This document shows, piece by piece, positions 8,877 through 18,651 of a DNA stretch of 64,000 bases. Position 1 is the stretch's first letter, and each line of letters starts with the position of its first letter. The notes beneath the pieces were generated by a model that was not told where the DNA came from, made no database searches, and saw only the letters and a program-made list of their open reading frames with translations. The DNA is from Euryarchaeota archaeon Ods02 (GTDB lineage: Archaea; Halobacteriota; Halobacteria; Halobacteriales; Halorutilaceae), in NCBI GenBank assembly GCA_028751075.1, contig JAQZDA010000009.1, positions 1 to 64,000 of the forward strand. The letters are read 5' to 3'. Both the position numbers and the translations under genes were made by a program.

Positions 8877-8904
8877 AAGCCGTCGAACACCGTGGTGGTC
8901 GAGC

Positions 8905-10491
8905 TTGACGGACGACTACTTCGACATCACCCGGGACGAGATGCAGGTGCACGCCGACGACGGCTCCGTGGTCGCGCTCCAGCGCGAGGTAGACGTAGAC
9001 GTCCGACCCCTCGACGCCTACAGCGCCCTCCGCGGCAGCTACTCGTTCCTGCTGGAGAGCGCGGACACCGACGTCAGCGCGTTCACCCAGGTGAACGGCG
9101 GAGACGGCGCCGGCGATCGCGCGCGATACAGCTTCGTGGGCTTCGAACCAGAAGCCGTCGTCAGCGTCGACCGCCGGACGGTAGAGGTCACCAGGCTCCG
9201 TGAGGACGCCGCCGTCAGCGGCGTCGACGAAGTAACCGACGAAGACGGCTCGATATCGGAGGGCTACGACACCCTCGACGCCCTCCGCGCAGCCTTCCCC
9301 GACGTCGACACCGTGAACCTCAGTGGAGGCGACCGACAGACCTTCACCGGCGGCCTCGTCGGCCTTCTGGGGTACGACGCCGTCCACGACATCTGGCTGG
9401 AGGGGACGGAGTCGCGGTCGGAGACGCCGGACACAGTGTTCGTGCTGTCCACCAGGAACCTCGTCTTCGACCACGAGGAAGACACGGTGTCGCTGGTCTT
9501 CACCCCAGTGGTCCAGGACGCTGACGAAGCCGACGGGCTCTACGACAGAGCGGTGGAGGCGGCGGAGGACGCTGAACACCGGCTGCAGAGCCACGAACCA
9601 CGTGAGCCCGAGGGCATCGAGGTAGTCGATGAAGACAGCGACCCACGGGAGGAGTACGAGGAAGCTGTTGAACGCGCCAGCGAACACGTCTACGATGGCG
9701 ACGTCTACCAGGCGGTGCTGTCGCGGGAACGCCGGCTGGAGGTGGAGGGCGACGTACGCGACATCTACAGCGAGCTACGGGAGGTGAACCCGTCGCCGTA
9801 CATGTACCTCGTGGAGTTCGACGACGTCGGAGTAGTGGGCAGCAGCCCCGAGACATTGTTCAGCGTACACGACCGCCGCGTAAGCACCAACCCCATAGCG
9901 GGCACCTGCGGCCGCGGCTCCACGGCGGTCGAGGACCGCCGGCTCGCCGGCGAGATGCTGTCGGACGAGAAGGAATTGAGCGAACACGTCATGCTCGTCG
10001 ACCTCGGCCGCAACGACGTACGACGCGTCGCACGCAGCGGCTCGGTCGAGGTCGAGGACTTCATGAGCGTCGTCCAGTACAGCCACGTCCAGCACATCGA
10101 GAGCACCGTCGCCGGCGAGCTCCGCGACCGCTCGGACGGCGAAAGCCGCGCGCTCGACGCGTTCGACGCCGCAAGAGCGATCTACCCCGCCGGCACACTG
10201 TCGGGCGCGCCGAAGATACGTGCGATGGAGATAGTCGACGACCTCGAATCCTCGCCGCGGGGTTTCTACGGCGGAGGCGTCGGCTACTTCAGCTGGAACG
10301 GAGACAGCGACTTCGCCATCAACATACGGACCGCGGAGTTCCAGCGCGACGGAGAAGACCTCACGCTCGGTGTCCGCGCCGGCGCAGGCATCGTCGCGGA
10401 CAGCGTGCCGAAACGCGAGTACAAGGAGACGGAGGAGAAGATGGACGCCCTGCTTACGGCGGTCGACAACCTCCGGAGGGAGGACGGATGA
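8905..10491 (+). CDS. trpE: Anthranilate synthase component I
   Basis: A 528-residue chorismate-utilising enzyme that forms anthranilate with ammonia delivered by TrpG. The tryptophan feedback-site motif LLES lies near residue 49, followed in the catalytic half by NPSPYMYLVEF, SSPETLFSV, IAGTCGRG, DEKELSEHVMLVDLGRND and the C-terminal GAPKIRAMEIVDD; all active-site blocks are intact. I use the TTG at 8905 (TTG-ACG-GAC) because no ATG or GTG is in frame closer to trpF and the N-terminus then matches the family. It overlaps trpG by four bases (ATGA), implying translational coupling of the two subunits. Confidence 0.96.
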   Translation: MTDDYFDITRDEMQVHADDGSVVALQREVDVDVRPLDAYSALRGSYSFLLESADTDVSAFTQVNGGDGAGDRARYSFVGFEPEAVVSVDRRTVEVTRLREDAAVSGVDEVTDEDGSISEGYDTLDALRAAFPDVDTVNLSGGDRQTFTGGLVGLLGYDAVHDIWLEGTESRSETPDTVFVLSTRNLVFDHEEDTVSLVFTPVVQDADEADGLYDRAVEAAEDAEHRLQSHEPREPEGIEVVDEDSDPREEYEEAVERASEHVYDGDVYQAVLSRERRLEVEGDVRDIYSELREVNPSPYMYLVEFDDVGVVGSSPETLFSVHDRRVSTNPIAGTCGRGSTAVEDRRLAGEMLSDEKELSEHVMLVDLGRNDVRRVARSGSVEVEDFMSVVQYSHVQHIESTVAGELRDRSDGESRALDAFDAARAIYPAGTLSGAPKIRAMEIVDDLESSPRGFYGGGVGYFSWNGDSDFAINIRTAEFQRDGEDLTLGVRAGAGIVADSVPKREYKETEEKMDALLTAVDNLRREDG

Positions 10492-11099
10492 AGGCGCCGA
10501 ACGAGGCGTCGACGGTCGGTGAAGGTCTCACGGTGCTGGTGGTCGACAACTTCGACAGCTTCACCTGGAACCTCGTGGACTACGTCTCGGTGACGGGCGC
10601 CGACACCGTCGTAAGGAACAACCGCGTCACCGTCGACGAGGCCCGGGAGATAGACCCCGACGCAGTCGTCGTCTCTCCGGGGCCAGGACATCACGGCGAC
10701 CGCGGCGACATCGGCAACACACCGGACGTGATACGGGCGCTCGAGGAGACACCTATCCTCGGCGTCTGTCTGGGTCATCAGGCGATGGCGGAGGAGTACG
10801 GCGGCGAGGTGGGGCATGCGCCGGAACCCGTGCACGGGAAAGCCACGGAGCTAGAGCACGACGGCGAAGGCGTGTACGAGGGTCTGCCGCAGGGCTTCCC
10901 CGTCGGCCGATACCACTCTTTATGCGTCACCGACGTACCCGACGGGTTCGAGGTCACGGCGGAGGGCGGCGACATAGTGATGGGGATGCGTCACCGTTCG
11001 AAGCCGCTGGAGGGCGTGCAGTTCCACCCCGAGAGCGTCCTGACGGCGCACGGGCACCGGATGATAGAGGGATTCCTGTCGACCGCTCGACGGGATTAA
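10488..11099 (+). CDS. trpG: Anthranilate synthase component II (glutamine amidotransferase)
   Basis: A 203-residue class I glutamine amidotransferase that supplies ammonia to TrpE. The N-terminal DNFDSFTWNLVDY, oxyanion PGPGHHGDRGD, nucleophile elbow GVCLGHQAMAEEYGG (Cys near residue 89) and catalytic His-Glu in QFHPESVLT near 176 are all present. It overlaps trpE by four bases. About 15 residues at the N-terminus before the first beta strand are longer than usual. PabA-type activity in folate synthesis is possible in principle, but the cluster context fixes it as trpG. The stop codon sits inside an inverted repeat at 11092-11110. Confidence 0.95.
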   Translation: MKAPNEASTVGEGLTVLVVDNFDSFTWNLVDYVSVTGADTVVRNNRVTVDEAREIDPDAVVVSPGPGHHGDRGDIGNTPDVIRALEETPILGVCLGHQAMAEEYGGEVGHAPEPVHGKATELEHDGEGVYEGLPQGFPVGRYHSLCVTDVPDGFEVTAEGGDIVMGMRHRSKPLEGVQFHPESVLTAHGHRMIEGFLSTARRD

Positions 11100-11110
11100 C
11101 GTTAAGTCCC
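11092..11110 (+). promoter_or_regulatory. Inverted repeat / TATA region before CBS gene
   Basis: GGGATTAACGTTAAGTCCC is an almost perfect inverted repeat around TTAACGTTAA. It overlaps the trpG stop codon and ends 20 bases before the ATG at 11131, where the TATA box of a leaderless gene belongs. It may therefore be both TATA element and operator. Confidence 0.45.
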
Positions 11111-11130
11111 GCGTAACCGTCCCCTGCATC

Positions 11131-11577
11131 ATGCCGAAGGTACGTGAGATATCCCGGAAGCAGGACGAGGTAGTGACCGCCCGCCCCGACGAGTCCATCG
11201 TAGGGGTCGCTCGTACGATGGAGCAGTCTAACGTCGGAAGCGTGGTAGTCGTCGAGGACGGCGAACCCGTCGGCATCGTCACCGACCGCGACCTCGCGAT
11301 GCGCGTGATCGCAGGAGAACGCAGCAGCGACGTCGACGTCAGCCAGGTGATGTCCGACGACCTCGTCACCGTTGACGCCGACGACGAGATAACCGACGTC
11401 ATCAAACAGCTCGGAGACGGCGGAGTCCGCCGCATCCCTATCGTAGACGACGGCAAGATAGCGGGTATTATAACCCTCGACGACATCGTCGTCCTGTTGA
11501 GCGTGGAGTTCGACAGCATCGCCGACGAGCTAGGCAGCGTCAGCGACGTCATCCGCTCGCATTCCCCGCCCTACTGA
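11131..11577 (+). CDS. CBS-domain protein
   Basis: A 148-residue protein composed of two CBS motifs (about residues 10-65 and 75-130), each ending in the usual strand-helix pattern (VVVVEDGEPVGIVTDRDLA; RIPIVDDGKIAGIITLDDI). Stand-alone CBS pairs bind adenine nucleotides or SAM and regulate partner proteins; the partner is not evident. The 3' end overlaps the start of the VOC dioxygenase gene by one base (TGATGA), so the two are probably cotranscribed. It also directly follows the trp cluster. Confidence 0.88.
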   Translation: MPKVREISRKQDEVVTARPDESIVGVARTMEQSNVGSVVVVEDGEPVGIVTDRDLAMRVIAGERSSDVDVSQVMSDDLVTVDADDEITDVIKQLGDGGVRRIPIVDDGKIAGIITLDDIVVLLSVEFDSIADELGSVSDVIRSHSPPY

Positions 11578-12320
11578 TGACGGTCGGCCCCGTGGTGATG
11601 CGGACGAAGCAGCCACGGCGGCAACGCGAGTTCTACAGCGAAGCGTTCGACTTCACCGTCGTCGAAACCGACGACGGCTTCCTCGTGGAATCGGAGGACG
11701 AGATCCTCCTCGTCTTCGTCGAAGCACCTGACGCGTCGCCGAGGCCGCTGGAAGCCGCCGGCCTGTTCCACACTGCCTTCATCCTCGACAGCCGACTGCA
11801 CCTCGGCGAAGCGGTAGCCAGGTTACGGGACCAGGGGTTCGAGCTAACGGGTGCCGCCGACCACGTCGTCAGCGAAGCCGTCTACCTCGACGACCCAGAA
11901 GGCAACGGCGTCGAGCTCTACCGCGACCGCCCGAGGGACGAATGGCGAAGGACTGGAGACGGCGGCGTGGCCATCGACACGAAACCCCTTGATCTAAGGA
12001 GTCTGCTGGAGGAAGCAGGCGACACCGAAGGCTACGCCGCCTCCGTCGGCCACGTCCACCTGGAGGTCACCGACCTCGACGCTAGTGAGGAGTTCTACCG
12101 AGGTCAGGGGTTCGAGCGTATGTCGACCATGCAGAAGGCCAGGTTCCTGGCGCGCAACAACTACCACCATCACGTTGGCATCAACACGTGGGGCGGTAGA
12201 GCGGAGCCGGTTTCCGAGGACTCGGTCGGACTCGTCGGGCTCGAGGTCGAAGACGTCGAGGGCGTGGTGTACGATCCGGACGGGGTGAAGCTTGCAGAAG
12301 ACTACAGGGAACTCATCTGA
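11577..12320 (+). CDS. VOC-family protein (catechol-2,3-dioxygenase-like)
   Basis: A 247-residue protein with two vicinal-oxygen-chelate modules (about 1-115 and 150-240), each with the beta-alpha-beta-beta-beta pattern. Candidate metal ligands are H in GLFHTAFI (near residue 62), E in NGVELYRDRP (near 112), and H in GHVHLEVTDL (near 159); the NNYHHHVGINTWGG stretch near 195 matches CatE-like dioxygenases. It may cleave an aromatic diol or act in a glyoxalase-type reaction; substrate unknown. It overlaps the CBS gene by one base and converges on the P450 gene 50 bases away. Confidence 0.8.
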   Translation: MTVGPVVMRTKQPRRQREFYSEAFDFTVVETDDGFLVESEDEILLVFVEAPDASPRPLEAAGLFHTAFILDSRLHLGEAVARLRDQGFELTGAADHVVSEAVYLDDPEGNGVELYRDRPRDEWRRTGDGGVAIDTKPLDLRSLLEEAGDTEGYAASVGHVHLEVTDLDASEEFYRGQGFERMSTMQKARFLARNNYHHHVGINTWGGRAEPVSEDSVGLVGLEVEDVEGVVYDPDGVKLAEDYRELI

Positions 12321-12370
12321 ACGCCGAGCCCCGTCGTCGTTCAGCTCGATGCCACGGTGTCAGTAGATCC

Positions 12371-13780
12371 TCACTCCCACTCTCTGACGGACATCTCTAT
12401 CGTGGGCGTCGGAGTCAGCGTTACAGCGGACCGAACGGGTATCTCGTGCGGTGGACACGTCGGGGACTCCAGCTCCAGCCGGAGCTCCCGCGTCGTGAGC
12501 CCGAGGACTATCTGGCTCTCGACCAGAGACAGAGTTCTGCCGATGCACATCCGGGGGCCGCCTCCGAAGGGGTAGTAGCTGTAGTCCGGACGGTCGTCGA
12601 CGGCTCCGCGGAACCTGTCGGGGTCGTATCGCCAGGGCTGTCTCCAGATATCGGGGTCGCGGTGCGTCAGCACCTGTGGCAGGACGACGAGGGAGTCTTC
12701 GGGGACGTGGTATCTGCCGACCTGCTGGTCCTCGAGGGTGCGGCGGGCGAACATCGGCACCGGGGGAAAGACCCTCATCCCTTCCTGGACGTAGGGGCGG
12801 ACGCTGCGTAGCTCCTCCGCCACCGCGGGTGCATCGTCGTCGACGTCAGCGTCTTCGACGGTGTGGTACAGTGACCGGTACTTCTCGGGGTTGTGGCTGA
12901 GGAGGTACCAGGTCCAGGCGAGCGACGCCGCCGTCGTCTCGTGGCCGGCGAGCAGGAAGGTGACGACCTCGTCGCGTACCTGTTGCTCCGTCATCCGTTC
13001 GCCGTCGTCGGTCTCCGCGGCGAGCAGCATGTCGAGGAGGTCCGCGTCCCCCTCTTCGACGGCGGCCTCCGCCTCCTCGACGCACCGGCCTTCGATGATG
13101 TCCCAGACTACCTCCTCTAGCGCTTCGAAAGCCCGCTGGTCGCGGCTGTTCAACGGCGTCGGCATCCAGTCGGGGACCTTGACGAGGTACTCGGTTCGGC
13201 GTTTGAACCGTCGACGCAGGCGGTCGAGCGACCACTGCATCCGGTCGGCACGGCCCTCCATGTCCTCGCCGAACATCGTCCGTCCGATGACCTGCAGGGT
13301 GACGCGTTCCGTCTCCTCCAGCAGGTCGATGGTCTCACCGTCTTCCTGTCTCCTGCGCCAGCGTTCTATCATCGACTCCGTCTCCTCAACCATCACCTCG
13401 ACGAACTCAGTGATCTGGTCGCGGGTGAACATCGGAGCTATCAGGCGGCGTTGCCGTCGCCAGAGGTCGCCTTCGCTGGTCACGAGACCCTTTCCGAAGA
13501 CGTCCGCGAGCTCGTCCTCGTAGATCTCCGCCTTCGCGAAGCTGTCGTGGCTGTCGTTGAGCACGTGCTGGACGTCCTCCGGCCGGCTGAGGACGTAGCC
13601 TTCGCCGCCGAACCCTGGGTGGTAGAAACGGACGGTTCTGCCGTATCTTTCTCGCAGGTACTCCAGCACGTCGACCGGATCACCCTCCATCCACTGTCGA
13701 CCGAGTCCGAGCAGCCGGACTGGATTGCGGCCAGGTCCAGGTGGAGTCTCTGCTTCCGCGTAGCTGCAGCCGTCAACCAT
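12371..13780 (-). CDS. Cytochrome P450
   Basis: A 469-residue haem-thiolate monooxygenase. The I-helix oxygen-activation motif AGHETTAASLAW is near residue 260, the K-helix ExxR is EGMR in YVQEGMRVFPPVP near 317, and the haem loop FGGGPRMCIG with the proximal Cys is near 411. The architecture is that of soluble bacterial-type class I P450s (no membrane anchor), so it would need a ferredoxin and reductase encoded elsewhere. The substrate is unknown; terpenoid or fatty-acid oxidation are common for the family. I start at the ATG at 13780; a further in-frame ATG at 13837 would add an atypical leader. Monocistronic. Confidence 0.92.
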   Translation of the reverse strand: MVDGCSYAEAETPPGPGRNPVRLLGLGRQWMEGDPVDVLEYLRERYGRTVRFYHPGFGGEGYVLSRPEDVQHVLNDSHDSFAKAEIYEDELADVFGKGLVTSEGDLWRRQRRLIAPMFTRDQITEFVEVMVEETESMIERWRRRQEDGETIDLLEETERVTLQVIGRTMFGEDMEGRADRMQWSLDRLRRRFKRRTEYLVKVPDWMPTPLNSRDQRAFEALEEVVWDIIEGRCVEEAEAAVEEGDADLLDMLLAAETDDGERMTEQQVRDEVVTFLLAGHETTAASLAWTWYLLSHNPEKYRSLYHTVEDADVDDDAPAVAEELRSVRPYVQEGMRVFPPVPMFARRTLEDQQVGRYHVPEDSLVVLPQVLTHRDPDIWRQPWRYDPDRFRGAVDDRPDYSYYPFGGGPRMCIGRTLSLVESQIVLGLTTRELRLELESPTCPPHEIPVRSAVTLTPTPTIEMSVREWE

Positions 13781-14132
13781 GCAACCATCTCCTGTCACAT
13801 GCCGCGCCCTGTTTACTTCGCGGCAGAGTCGATGCACGCAGTGTAGCTGTCTGGTCGTCGGTCACCTTTTCACTCCCCGGACGAAACAGCCAGTCGTAGG
13901 CTACAAAAACGATGCGGATATACACGGCTTAAAGAGAGACAATCGTCGATAGACGGCTTGGACTACTGTATACAACCAAAATCCCGAATAACAGGTTAGG
14001 ATATGTTGACTTCGGTTCAATGAGGCTTAATCTGCCGCTGGCTCCGGGGGTTGTTGACCGTGGTTCCTGCACCGGGTTAACCGTGGATGACGCACCGAAC
14101 CCCTTTTTGCGCCGTCGCACCAACTGAGGGGT
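13781..14132. other. Intergenic region between P450 and ilvD
   Basis: About 350 bases between two divergent genes with lower GC than the surroundings. It holds the ilvD promoter: a TATA-like ctttttgc at 14103-14110, 22-30 bases before the ATG, giving a leaderless start. A palindromic GTATAC lies near 13968-13973, and the related TTGACCGTGG and TTAACCGTGG occur about 30 bases apart near 14054 and 14083, possibly operators. I see no gene or RNA in it. Confidence 0.4.
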
Positions 14133-15890
14133 ATGAGCCAGAAGCCGAGAGAGCGCGGGGACGACGACTCCGCCGATGAACCGTCGCATGGGGGCGACGT
14201 CAAGATCCAGAGCCACGAGGTCACCGAAGGCAGGGAACGCGCCCCCCACCGGGCGATGTTCCGAGCCATGGGGTACACCGACGACGACCTCGAATCCCCG
14301 ATGATAGCTATCGCGAACCCGGCGGCGGACATCACCCCCTGCAACGTCCACCTAGACGACCTCGCGGAAGAAGCCTGGGACGCCGTCGACGAAGCCGGAG
14401 GGATGCCCATAGAGTTCGGCACCATCACGATATCCGACGCCATCAGCATGGGGACGGAGGGGATGAAGGCGTCGTTGACGTCGCGGGAGGTCATCGCCGA
14501 CAGCGTCGAGCTCGTGGCGTTCGGCGAACGCGTCGACGGCCTCGTCACCATCGGCGGCTGCGACAAGAACATGCCGGGGATGATGATGGCGTCCATCCGC
14601 ACCGACCTCCCCAGCGTCTTTCTCTACGGAGGCTCGATAAAACCCGGTACGTTCCAGGGTGACGAGGTCACCATCCAGAACGTCTTCGAATGCGTCGGCA
14701 GCGTGGCGACGGGGGAGGCGACGGAGGAGGAGCTCGACGAGCTCGAACGCAGCGCCTGCCCCGGGGCCGGAAGCTGCGGCGGAATGTTCACCGCGAACAC
14801 GATGAGCAGCATCAGCGAAGCCATCGGCTTCGCCCCCCTCGGCTCTGCGTCGCCCCCCGCCGAGGAACCAGAACGTTACGACGAAGCCAGACGCGCCGGC
14901 GAGCTCGCCGTCGAAGCCGTCGAAGAACGTCTGCGGCCGTCGGACTTCCTCACGAAGGAGTCCTTCGAGAACGCCATCGCGCTCCAGGTCGCCCTCGGCG
15001 GCAGCACCAACGCCGTCCTCCACCTATTGGCGATGGCGAGGGAAGCCGACGTCCCGCTGGAGATAGAGGAGTTCGACGAGATCAGCCAGCGCACCCCGAA
15101 GATAGCGGACCTCCAGCCCGGCGGCGAACGCACGATGAACGACCTCCACCGAGCCGGCGGCGTCCCCGTCGTCCTGAAGGAGCTCCACGACAACGACCTC
15201 CTGCACGGCGACGCCTTAACCGTCACCGGCCGCACCCTCGGCGAGGAGATAGAGCACCTCGACCCGCCCGCGATAGAGGACGTCGACGCGGATTTCCTGT
15301 ACACCGTCGACGAACCCAAGAACCCGCAGGGCGCGATACGGATCCTGAAGGGCAACCTCGCGCCCGGCGGCGCAGTGCTGAAGGTCACCGACAGCGACGA
15401 CCTGCATCACGAGGGGCCCGCGCAGGTGTTCGAACACGAGGAAGACGCCATGGAGTACGTCCAATCCGGCGAGGTCGACTCGTGTGACGTCCTCGTCATC
15501 CGGAACGAAGGCCCCCGCGGCGGCCCGGGGATGCGTGAGATGCTCGGCGTGACGTCGGCGGTGGCGGGTCAGGGCCACAGCGAGGACGTCGCGTTGATAA
15601 CCGACGGCAGGTTCTCGGGCGCCACCCGAGGCCTCAGCATCGGACACGTGGCGCCGGAGGCCGCCTCCGGCGGAGCCATCGCCGTGCTCAGAGACGGAGA
15701 CCAGGTCACCGTCGACATCGAGAGCCGCGAGCTATCTGTCGACCTCACGGACGACGAGCTGCAGGCGCGCCTGGACGACTGGACGCCGCCGGAGCCGCCG
15801 TACGAGGGCGGGGTGATGGCGAAGTACGGGGCGTTGTTCGCGAGCGCGGAGCACGGGGCGGTGACGAACCCCGGCGTGAAACCAGAGTGA
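14133..15890 (+). CDS. ilvD: Dihydroxyacid dehydratase
   Basis: A 585-residue iron-sulfur enzyme dehydrating 2,3-dihydroxy-isovalerate and -methylvalerate to the 2-oxoacids of valine and isoleucine. Cluster and Mg2+ ligands are in family motifs: [12 protein letters not shown] (near 72), [13 protein letters not shown] (near 141), [18 protein letters not shown] (near 209) and the C-terminal [20 protein letters not shown] (near 492). Length is as expected. It opens the branched-chain region but is separated from the main cluster by small membrane-protein genes, and has its own promoter. Confidence 0.97.
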   Translation: MSQKPRERGDDDSADEPSHGGDVKIQSHEVTEGRERAPHRAMFRAMGYTDDDLESPMIAIANPAADITPCNVHLDDLAEEAWDAVDEAGGMPIEFGTITISDAISMGTEGMKASLTSREVIADSVELVAFGERVDGLVTIGGCDKNMPGMMMASIRTDLPSVFLYGGSIKPGTFQGDEVTIQNVFECVGSVATGEATEEELDELERSACPGAGSCGGMFTANTMSSISEAIGFAPLGSASPPAEEPERYDEARRAGELAVEAVEERLRPSDFLTKESFENAIALQVALGGSTNAVLHLLAMAREADVPLEIEEFDEISQRTPKIADLQPGGERTMNDLHRAGGVPVVLKELHDNDLLHGDALTVTGRTLGEEIEHLDPPAIEDVDADFLYTVDEPKNPQGAIRILKGNLAPGGAVLKVTDSDDLHHEGPAQVFEHEEDAMEYVQSGEVDSCDVLVIRNEGPRGGPGMREMLGVTSAVAGQGHSEDVALITDGRFSGATRGLSIGHVAPEAASGGAIAVLRDGDQVTVDIESRELSVDLTDDELQARLDDWTPPEPPYEGGVMAKYGALFASAEHGAVTNPGVKPE

Positions 15891-15901
15891 GATCCGGTAT
15901 C

Positions 15902-16141
15902 TCAGACGGCTTCTGCTTCCGCGTCCCCGGTCTCCTCCTCGACGTCCCTGAGTACGCCGTAGACGAGGAACCAGACTGCGAGGTTGACGAGGTAGCCGAG
16001 GACGAAGCCCGCGGTCAACCTCGTGGTCAGGAGGTCTACTTCGGTCAACGCCTGCAGAGAGCCGAGCACCACGATGAATATCGACAGCAGGATCAGGCCG
16101 ACGAGGACGTACAGGCGGTCGTCGCTGATGTCCGAGTTCAT
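15902..16141 (-). CDS. Small two-helix membrane protein (paralogue of 16236-16478)
   Basis: A 79-residue protein with two hydrophobic helices (about 10-32 and 42-65) and an acidic tail. I see no catalytic motif. It shares the pattern TxR-x-x-x-GF-x-x-GYLVNL-x-V-x-FL with the neighbouring 80-residue gene on the same strand, so the two are tandem paralogues. The start at the ATG at 16141 is preferred to one nine codons upstream, which would place a polar extension in front. Convergent with ilvD. Function unknown. Confidence 0.6.
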   Translation of the reverse strand: MNSDISDDRLYVLVGLILLSIFIVVLGSLQALTEVDLLTTRLTAGFVLGYLVNLAVWFLVYGVLRDVEEETGDAEAEAV

Positions 16142-16235
16142 ATGAGACGGGTCGTGCTCCGGCGTCAAGTATCGGTGGGGAGGTTACCGGTAGCTGGGAT
16201 CACCTGTGTCCTGACTTCGGTCAACCGAGTTCGGC

Positions 16236-16478
16236 TCACGGAGTCTGCGCCTCCGCCTCCCGGCTTTCGACGGCGAGGTAGAGGGCGAGCGCGAGGAAGT
16301 ACACCAGGAGGTTGACGAGGTAGCCGAACGCGAACCCGATGAAGGCACGCGATGTGAGGTCGACGCCGAACGCGACGGCGACTGCGAGCGCGGTGGCGGC
16401 GAAGACGAGGAGGAGGACGGCGCCGACGACGCCGTAGACGACGGCGTCCGACAGTTCCTCCATGGGGTTCGCCTTCAT
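16236..16478 (-). CDS. Small two-helix membrane protein (paralogue of 15902-16141)
   Basis: An 80-residue protein with two hydrophobic helices (about 12-35 and 45-68). The second helix begins with GFAFGYLVNLLVYFLALALY, matching GFVLGYLVNLAVWFLVYGVL in the neighbouring paralogue. It is divergent from the leuB-type gene, with 121 bases between. The pair may form a homo- or hetero-oligomer, but nothing in the sequence shows a function. Confidence 0.6.
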   Translation of the reverse strand: MKANPMEELSDAVVYGVVGAVLLLVFAATALAVAVAFGVDLTSRAFIGFAFGYLVNLLVYFLALALYLAVESREAEAQTP

Positions 16479-16599
16479 CGCCCTGGTCTAAGGCAGCCTG
16501 CCTGAAGTAGTTCCCGTCTGCAGCGCTGGGTAGCTCCTGTATCGAGCCTCCGGTCAGGGAAAGGACAACTGCTTTCACCGCCGACATCCGGTCTGAACT

Positions 16600-17727
16600 A
16601 TGTACCAGGTACCCGTCATCCCCGGCGACGGAATAGGACCCGAGATAGTGGACGCGGGGAAGCAGGTCCTCGAAGCGGCGGCGGACGCCGAGAACTTCGG
16701 CGTCGAGTGGCTGCCGCAGCCGTACGGCGCCGACCACTACCTCGACACCGAAGAGGTCCTGCCGGAGCACGCCGTCGACGAGCTCTCCGACTACGACGCC
16801 ATCTACTTCGGCAGCATCGGCGACCCCCGCGTGGAACCCGGCGTGCTGGAGAAAGGCATCATCCTCAAGCTCAGGTTCGAGTTCGACCAGTACGTCAACC
16901 TCCGACCCATCAAGCTCTTAGAGGGCGTGGAGTCACCGTTGAAGGACCGCGGCCCCACTGACATCGACTTCACCGTCGTCCGGGAGAACACCGAGGACTT
17001 CTACGTCGGCCTCGGTGGACGCGACAGCACGGGGAAATCCGAGAAGGAGCTGGAGCTCGAACGCCGGCTTTACGAGGCGAAGTTCGACGTCGACCTCGAA
17101 CACGACGCCGACGAGCTCGCCTACCAGATGGGTGTAGTCAGCCGCGAAGGCTGCGAACGCGTCATAGAGTACGCTTTCGATCACGCCGCGGAGTCGGGTC
17201 ACGAACGCGTCACAGGCGTCGACAAAGCCAACGTACTCACCGACGTCTACGGCCTCTGGCGGGAGGTGCTCGAAGACGTCAGCGCGGGCTACCCCGCGAT
17301 AGAGCACGAGTTCAACTACGTCGACGCCGCCACCATGTGGTTCGTGAAGGACCCCGGTCACTACGACACCGTGGTGACGCCGAACACCTTCGGCGACATC
17401 GTCACCGACCTCGGCGCGATGCTGCAGGGCGGCCTCGGTCTCGCGCCCGGCGGCAACATCAACCCCGACGGAACCAGCATGTTCGAACCCCTCCACGGCA
17501 GTGCGCCGAAGTACGCCGGCGAAGACAGGGCGAACCCGACGGCGACCATCTGGGCGGGCAGCCTGCTGCTCGACCACCTGGGTGAGGAACGCGCCAGCGA
17601 CCTCGTGCTCGAAGCGCTTCAGGACGTAATCGCCGACGGCGACACTCTGACGAAGGACCTGGGTGGAGACGCCGGCACGGAGGAGTTCGGCGCGACGGTG
17701 GCGGAGCGCGTCCGCGAGCTAGGTTAG
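16600..17727 (+). CDS. leuB: 3-isopropylmalate dehydrogenase-family enzyme
   Basis: A 375-residue NAD(P)-dependent beta-decarboxylating dehydrogenase. Motifs include the N-terminal [34 protein letters not shown] near residue 127, the [17 protein letters not shown] catalytic Lys/Tyr region near 208, and the cofactor-side [20 protein letters not shown] and [18 protein letters not shown]. Context in a leucine/isoleucine region with leuA, leuC and leuD but no other leuB makes oxidation of 3-isopropylmalate (and possibly 3-methylmalate) the best call. Two features depart from classical LeuB: ENTEDFY, and an insertion around residues 145-165; tartrate or homoisocitrate dehydrogenases are alternatives. 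Confidence 0.85.
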   Translation: MYQVPVIPGDGIGPEIVDAGKQVLEAAADAENFGVEWLPQPYGADHYLDTEEVLPEHAVDELSDYDAIYFGSIGDPRVEPGVLEKGIILKLRFEFDQYVNLRPIKLLEGVESPLKDRGPTDIDFTVVRENTEDFYVGLGGRDSTGKSEKELELERRLYEAKFDVDLEHDADELAYQMGVVSREGCERVIEYAFDHAAESGHERVTGVDKANVLTDVYGLWREVLEDVSAGYPAIEHEFNYVDAATMWFVKDPGHYDTVVTPNTFGDIVTDLGAMLQGGLGLAPGGNINPDGTSMFEPLHGSAPKYAGEDRANPTATIWAGSLLLDHLGEERASDLVLEALQDVIADGDTLTKDLGGDAGTEEFGATVAERVRELG

Positions 17728-18188
17728 ACCTGCTTCTCTTCCAGGGTTTTCTCTCTACGTATCGCGTAAGCTCCCGCCGCCGCGATGACCGCTCCTGCCA
17801 GGGTGAACGCGGCGAACACGTACAGCATCAATCCGCCTACCTCACGTGTCTCTCCGAGGTAGACGTCGTAGACCTCGCCTTCGTAGCTGACGGCGTCTGC
17901 TTCTATGGGTGGTTCGTCGGAGTTCGAGTGGTGTCCGTCGCCTGGTCCATCGCGCTCCACCATCTCATGGAACGCTGCCTGTTCGTCGTCAGAGAGCTCT
18001 TCGAACTCGACGACGGAGACGTCGTCGACGTCGTCCTCCAGAGGTGTCGCGACGTGGGTGTAGGGCTGGGCAGTGGCTTCAGCGTACACCAGCGTTCCAC
18101 CCCAGAGGAAAATGACGGCACCGACTATCGTGGCCGCTGCGGCGAGGATGGTCCTCAGGTTACCGTCGGCCGGGGTATCCTCTACCAT
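17724..18188 (-). CDS. Membrane protein with external acidic domain, unknown function
   Basis: A 154-residue protein with a hydrophobic helix near residues 14-35 and another near 117-142, separated by an acidic region ([20 protein letters not shown] near 60) likely outside the cell. The FEELSxxEQxAF motif recurs in haloarchaeal membrane proteins of unknown function. Its end overlaps the leuB end by four bases on the opposite strand. It is first of a group of small membrane-protein genes (17.7-19.7 kb) with no clear common role. Confidence 0.6.
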   Translation of the reverse strand: MVEDTPADGNLRTILAAAATIVGAVIFLWGGTLVYAEATAQPYTHVATPLEDDVDDVSVVEFEELSDDEQAAFHEMVERDGPGDGHHSNSDEPPIEADAVSYEGEVYDVYLGETREVGGLMLYVFAAFTLAGAVIAAAGAYAIRREKTLEEKQV

Positions 18189-18236
18189 CTTGGGTTAGCT
18201 TCCGCCGCCAGGGTCTTATTCTCTGTCAATCTCGGG

Positions 18237-18629
18237 TCAGCTTCCTCCTGCGTCTACATCTCCGCTTCTCCAGAGGTACCACGCGACCGTCAGCAGGAGG
18301 ACGGCGCTGACGGCGAGCATGATGAACTGCGATACCACCGCTACCGCGCTGTCGACGGGTTCCCCGCGTAGGAAGCTGACTTTCTCCGGCATCCCACGGG
18401 TGCTGCCGAGGACGCCTAACGCGGCGAGGACGGCTACGGCGCCCAGGCTCTCCCTCTCCCGTGGGGTCCGCTGCGCCGTCGCCGCCAGCAACGCGTACAG
18501 GACGCCGAAGACTGCTGGAATCAACGCGGTAACGCTGGCGAACCCGGTGACGACGTACGCGCCTACGCCGACTACCATGAGGACAGCGGCAGCGAGGTAG
18601 GTCAGCTGTGTCGTAGTTTCGACGTCCAT
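18237..18629 (-). CDS. Four-helix membrane protein, unknown function
   Basis: A 130-residue polytopic protein with four hydrophobic segments (about 8-28, 30-48, 60-77 and 95-117). I recognise no family motif. It lies 22 bases downstream of the DoxX-type gene on the same strand and 48 bases upstream of the membrane gene that ends at 17724, so the three could be one transcript. Starts at ATG 18629. Confidence 0.6.
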   Translation of the reverse strand: MDVETTTQLTYLAAAVLMVVGVGAYVVTGFASVTALIPAVFGVLYALLAATAQRTPRERESLGAVAVLAALGVLGSTRGMPEKVSFLRGEPVDSAVAVVSQFIMLAVSAVLLLTVAWYLWRSGDVDAGGS

Positions 18630-18651
18630 GGTTTACGCTGTCGGTTCGGTT

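Noticed and set aside
11131-11577. CBS gene as part of the trp operon
   Set aside because: It has its own inverted repeat/TATA region overlapping the trpG stop, so separate transcription is more likely.
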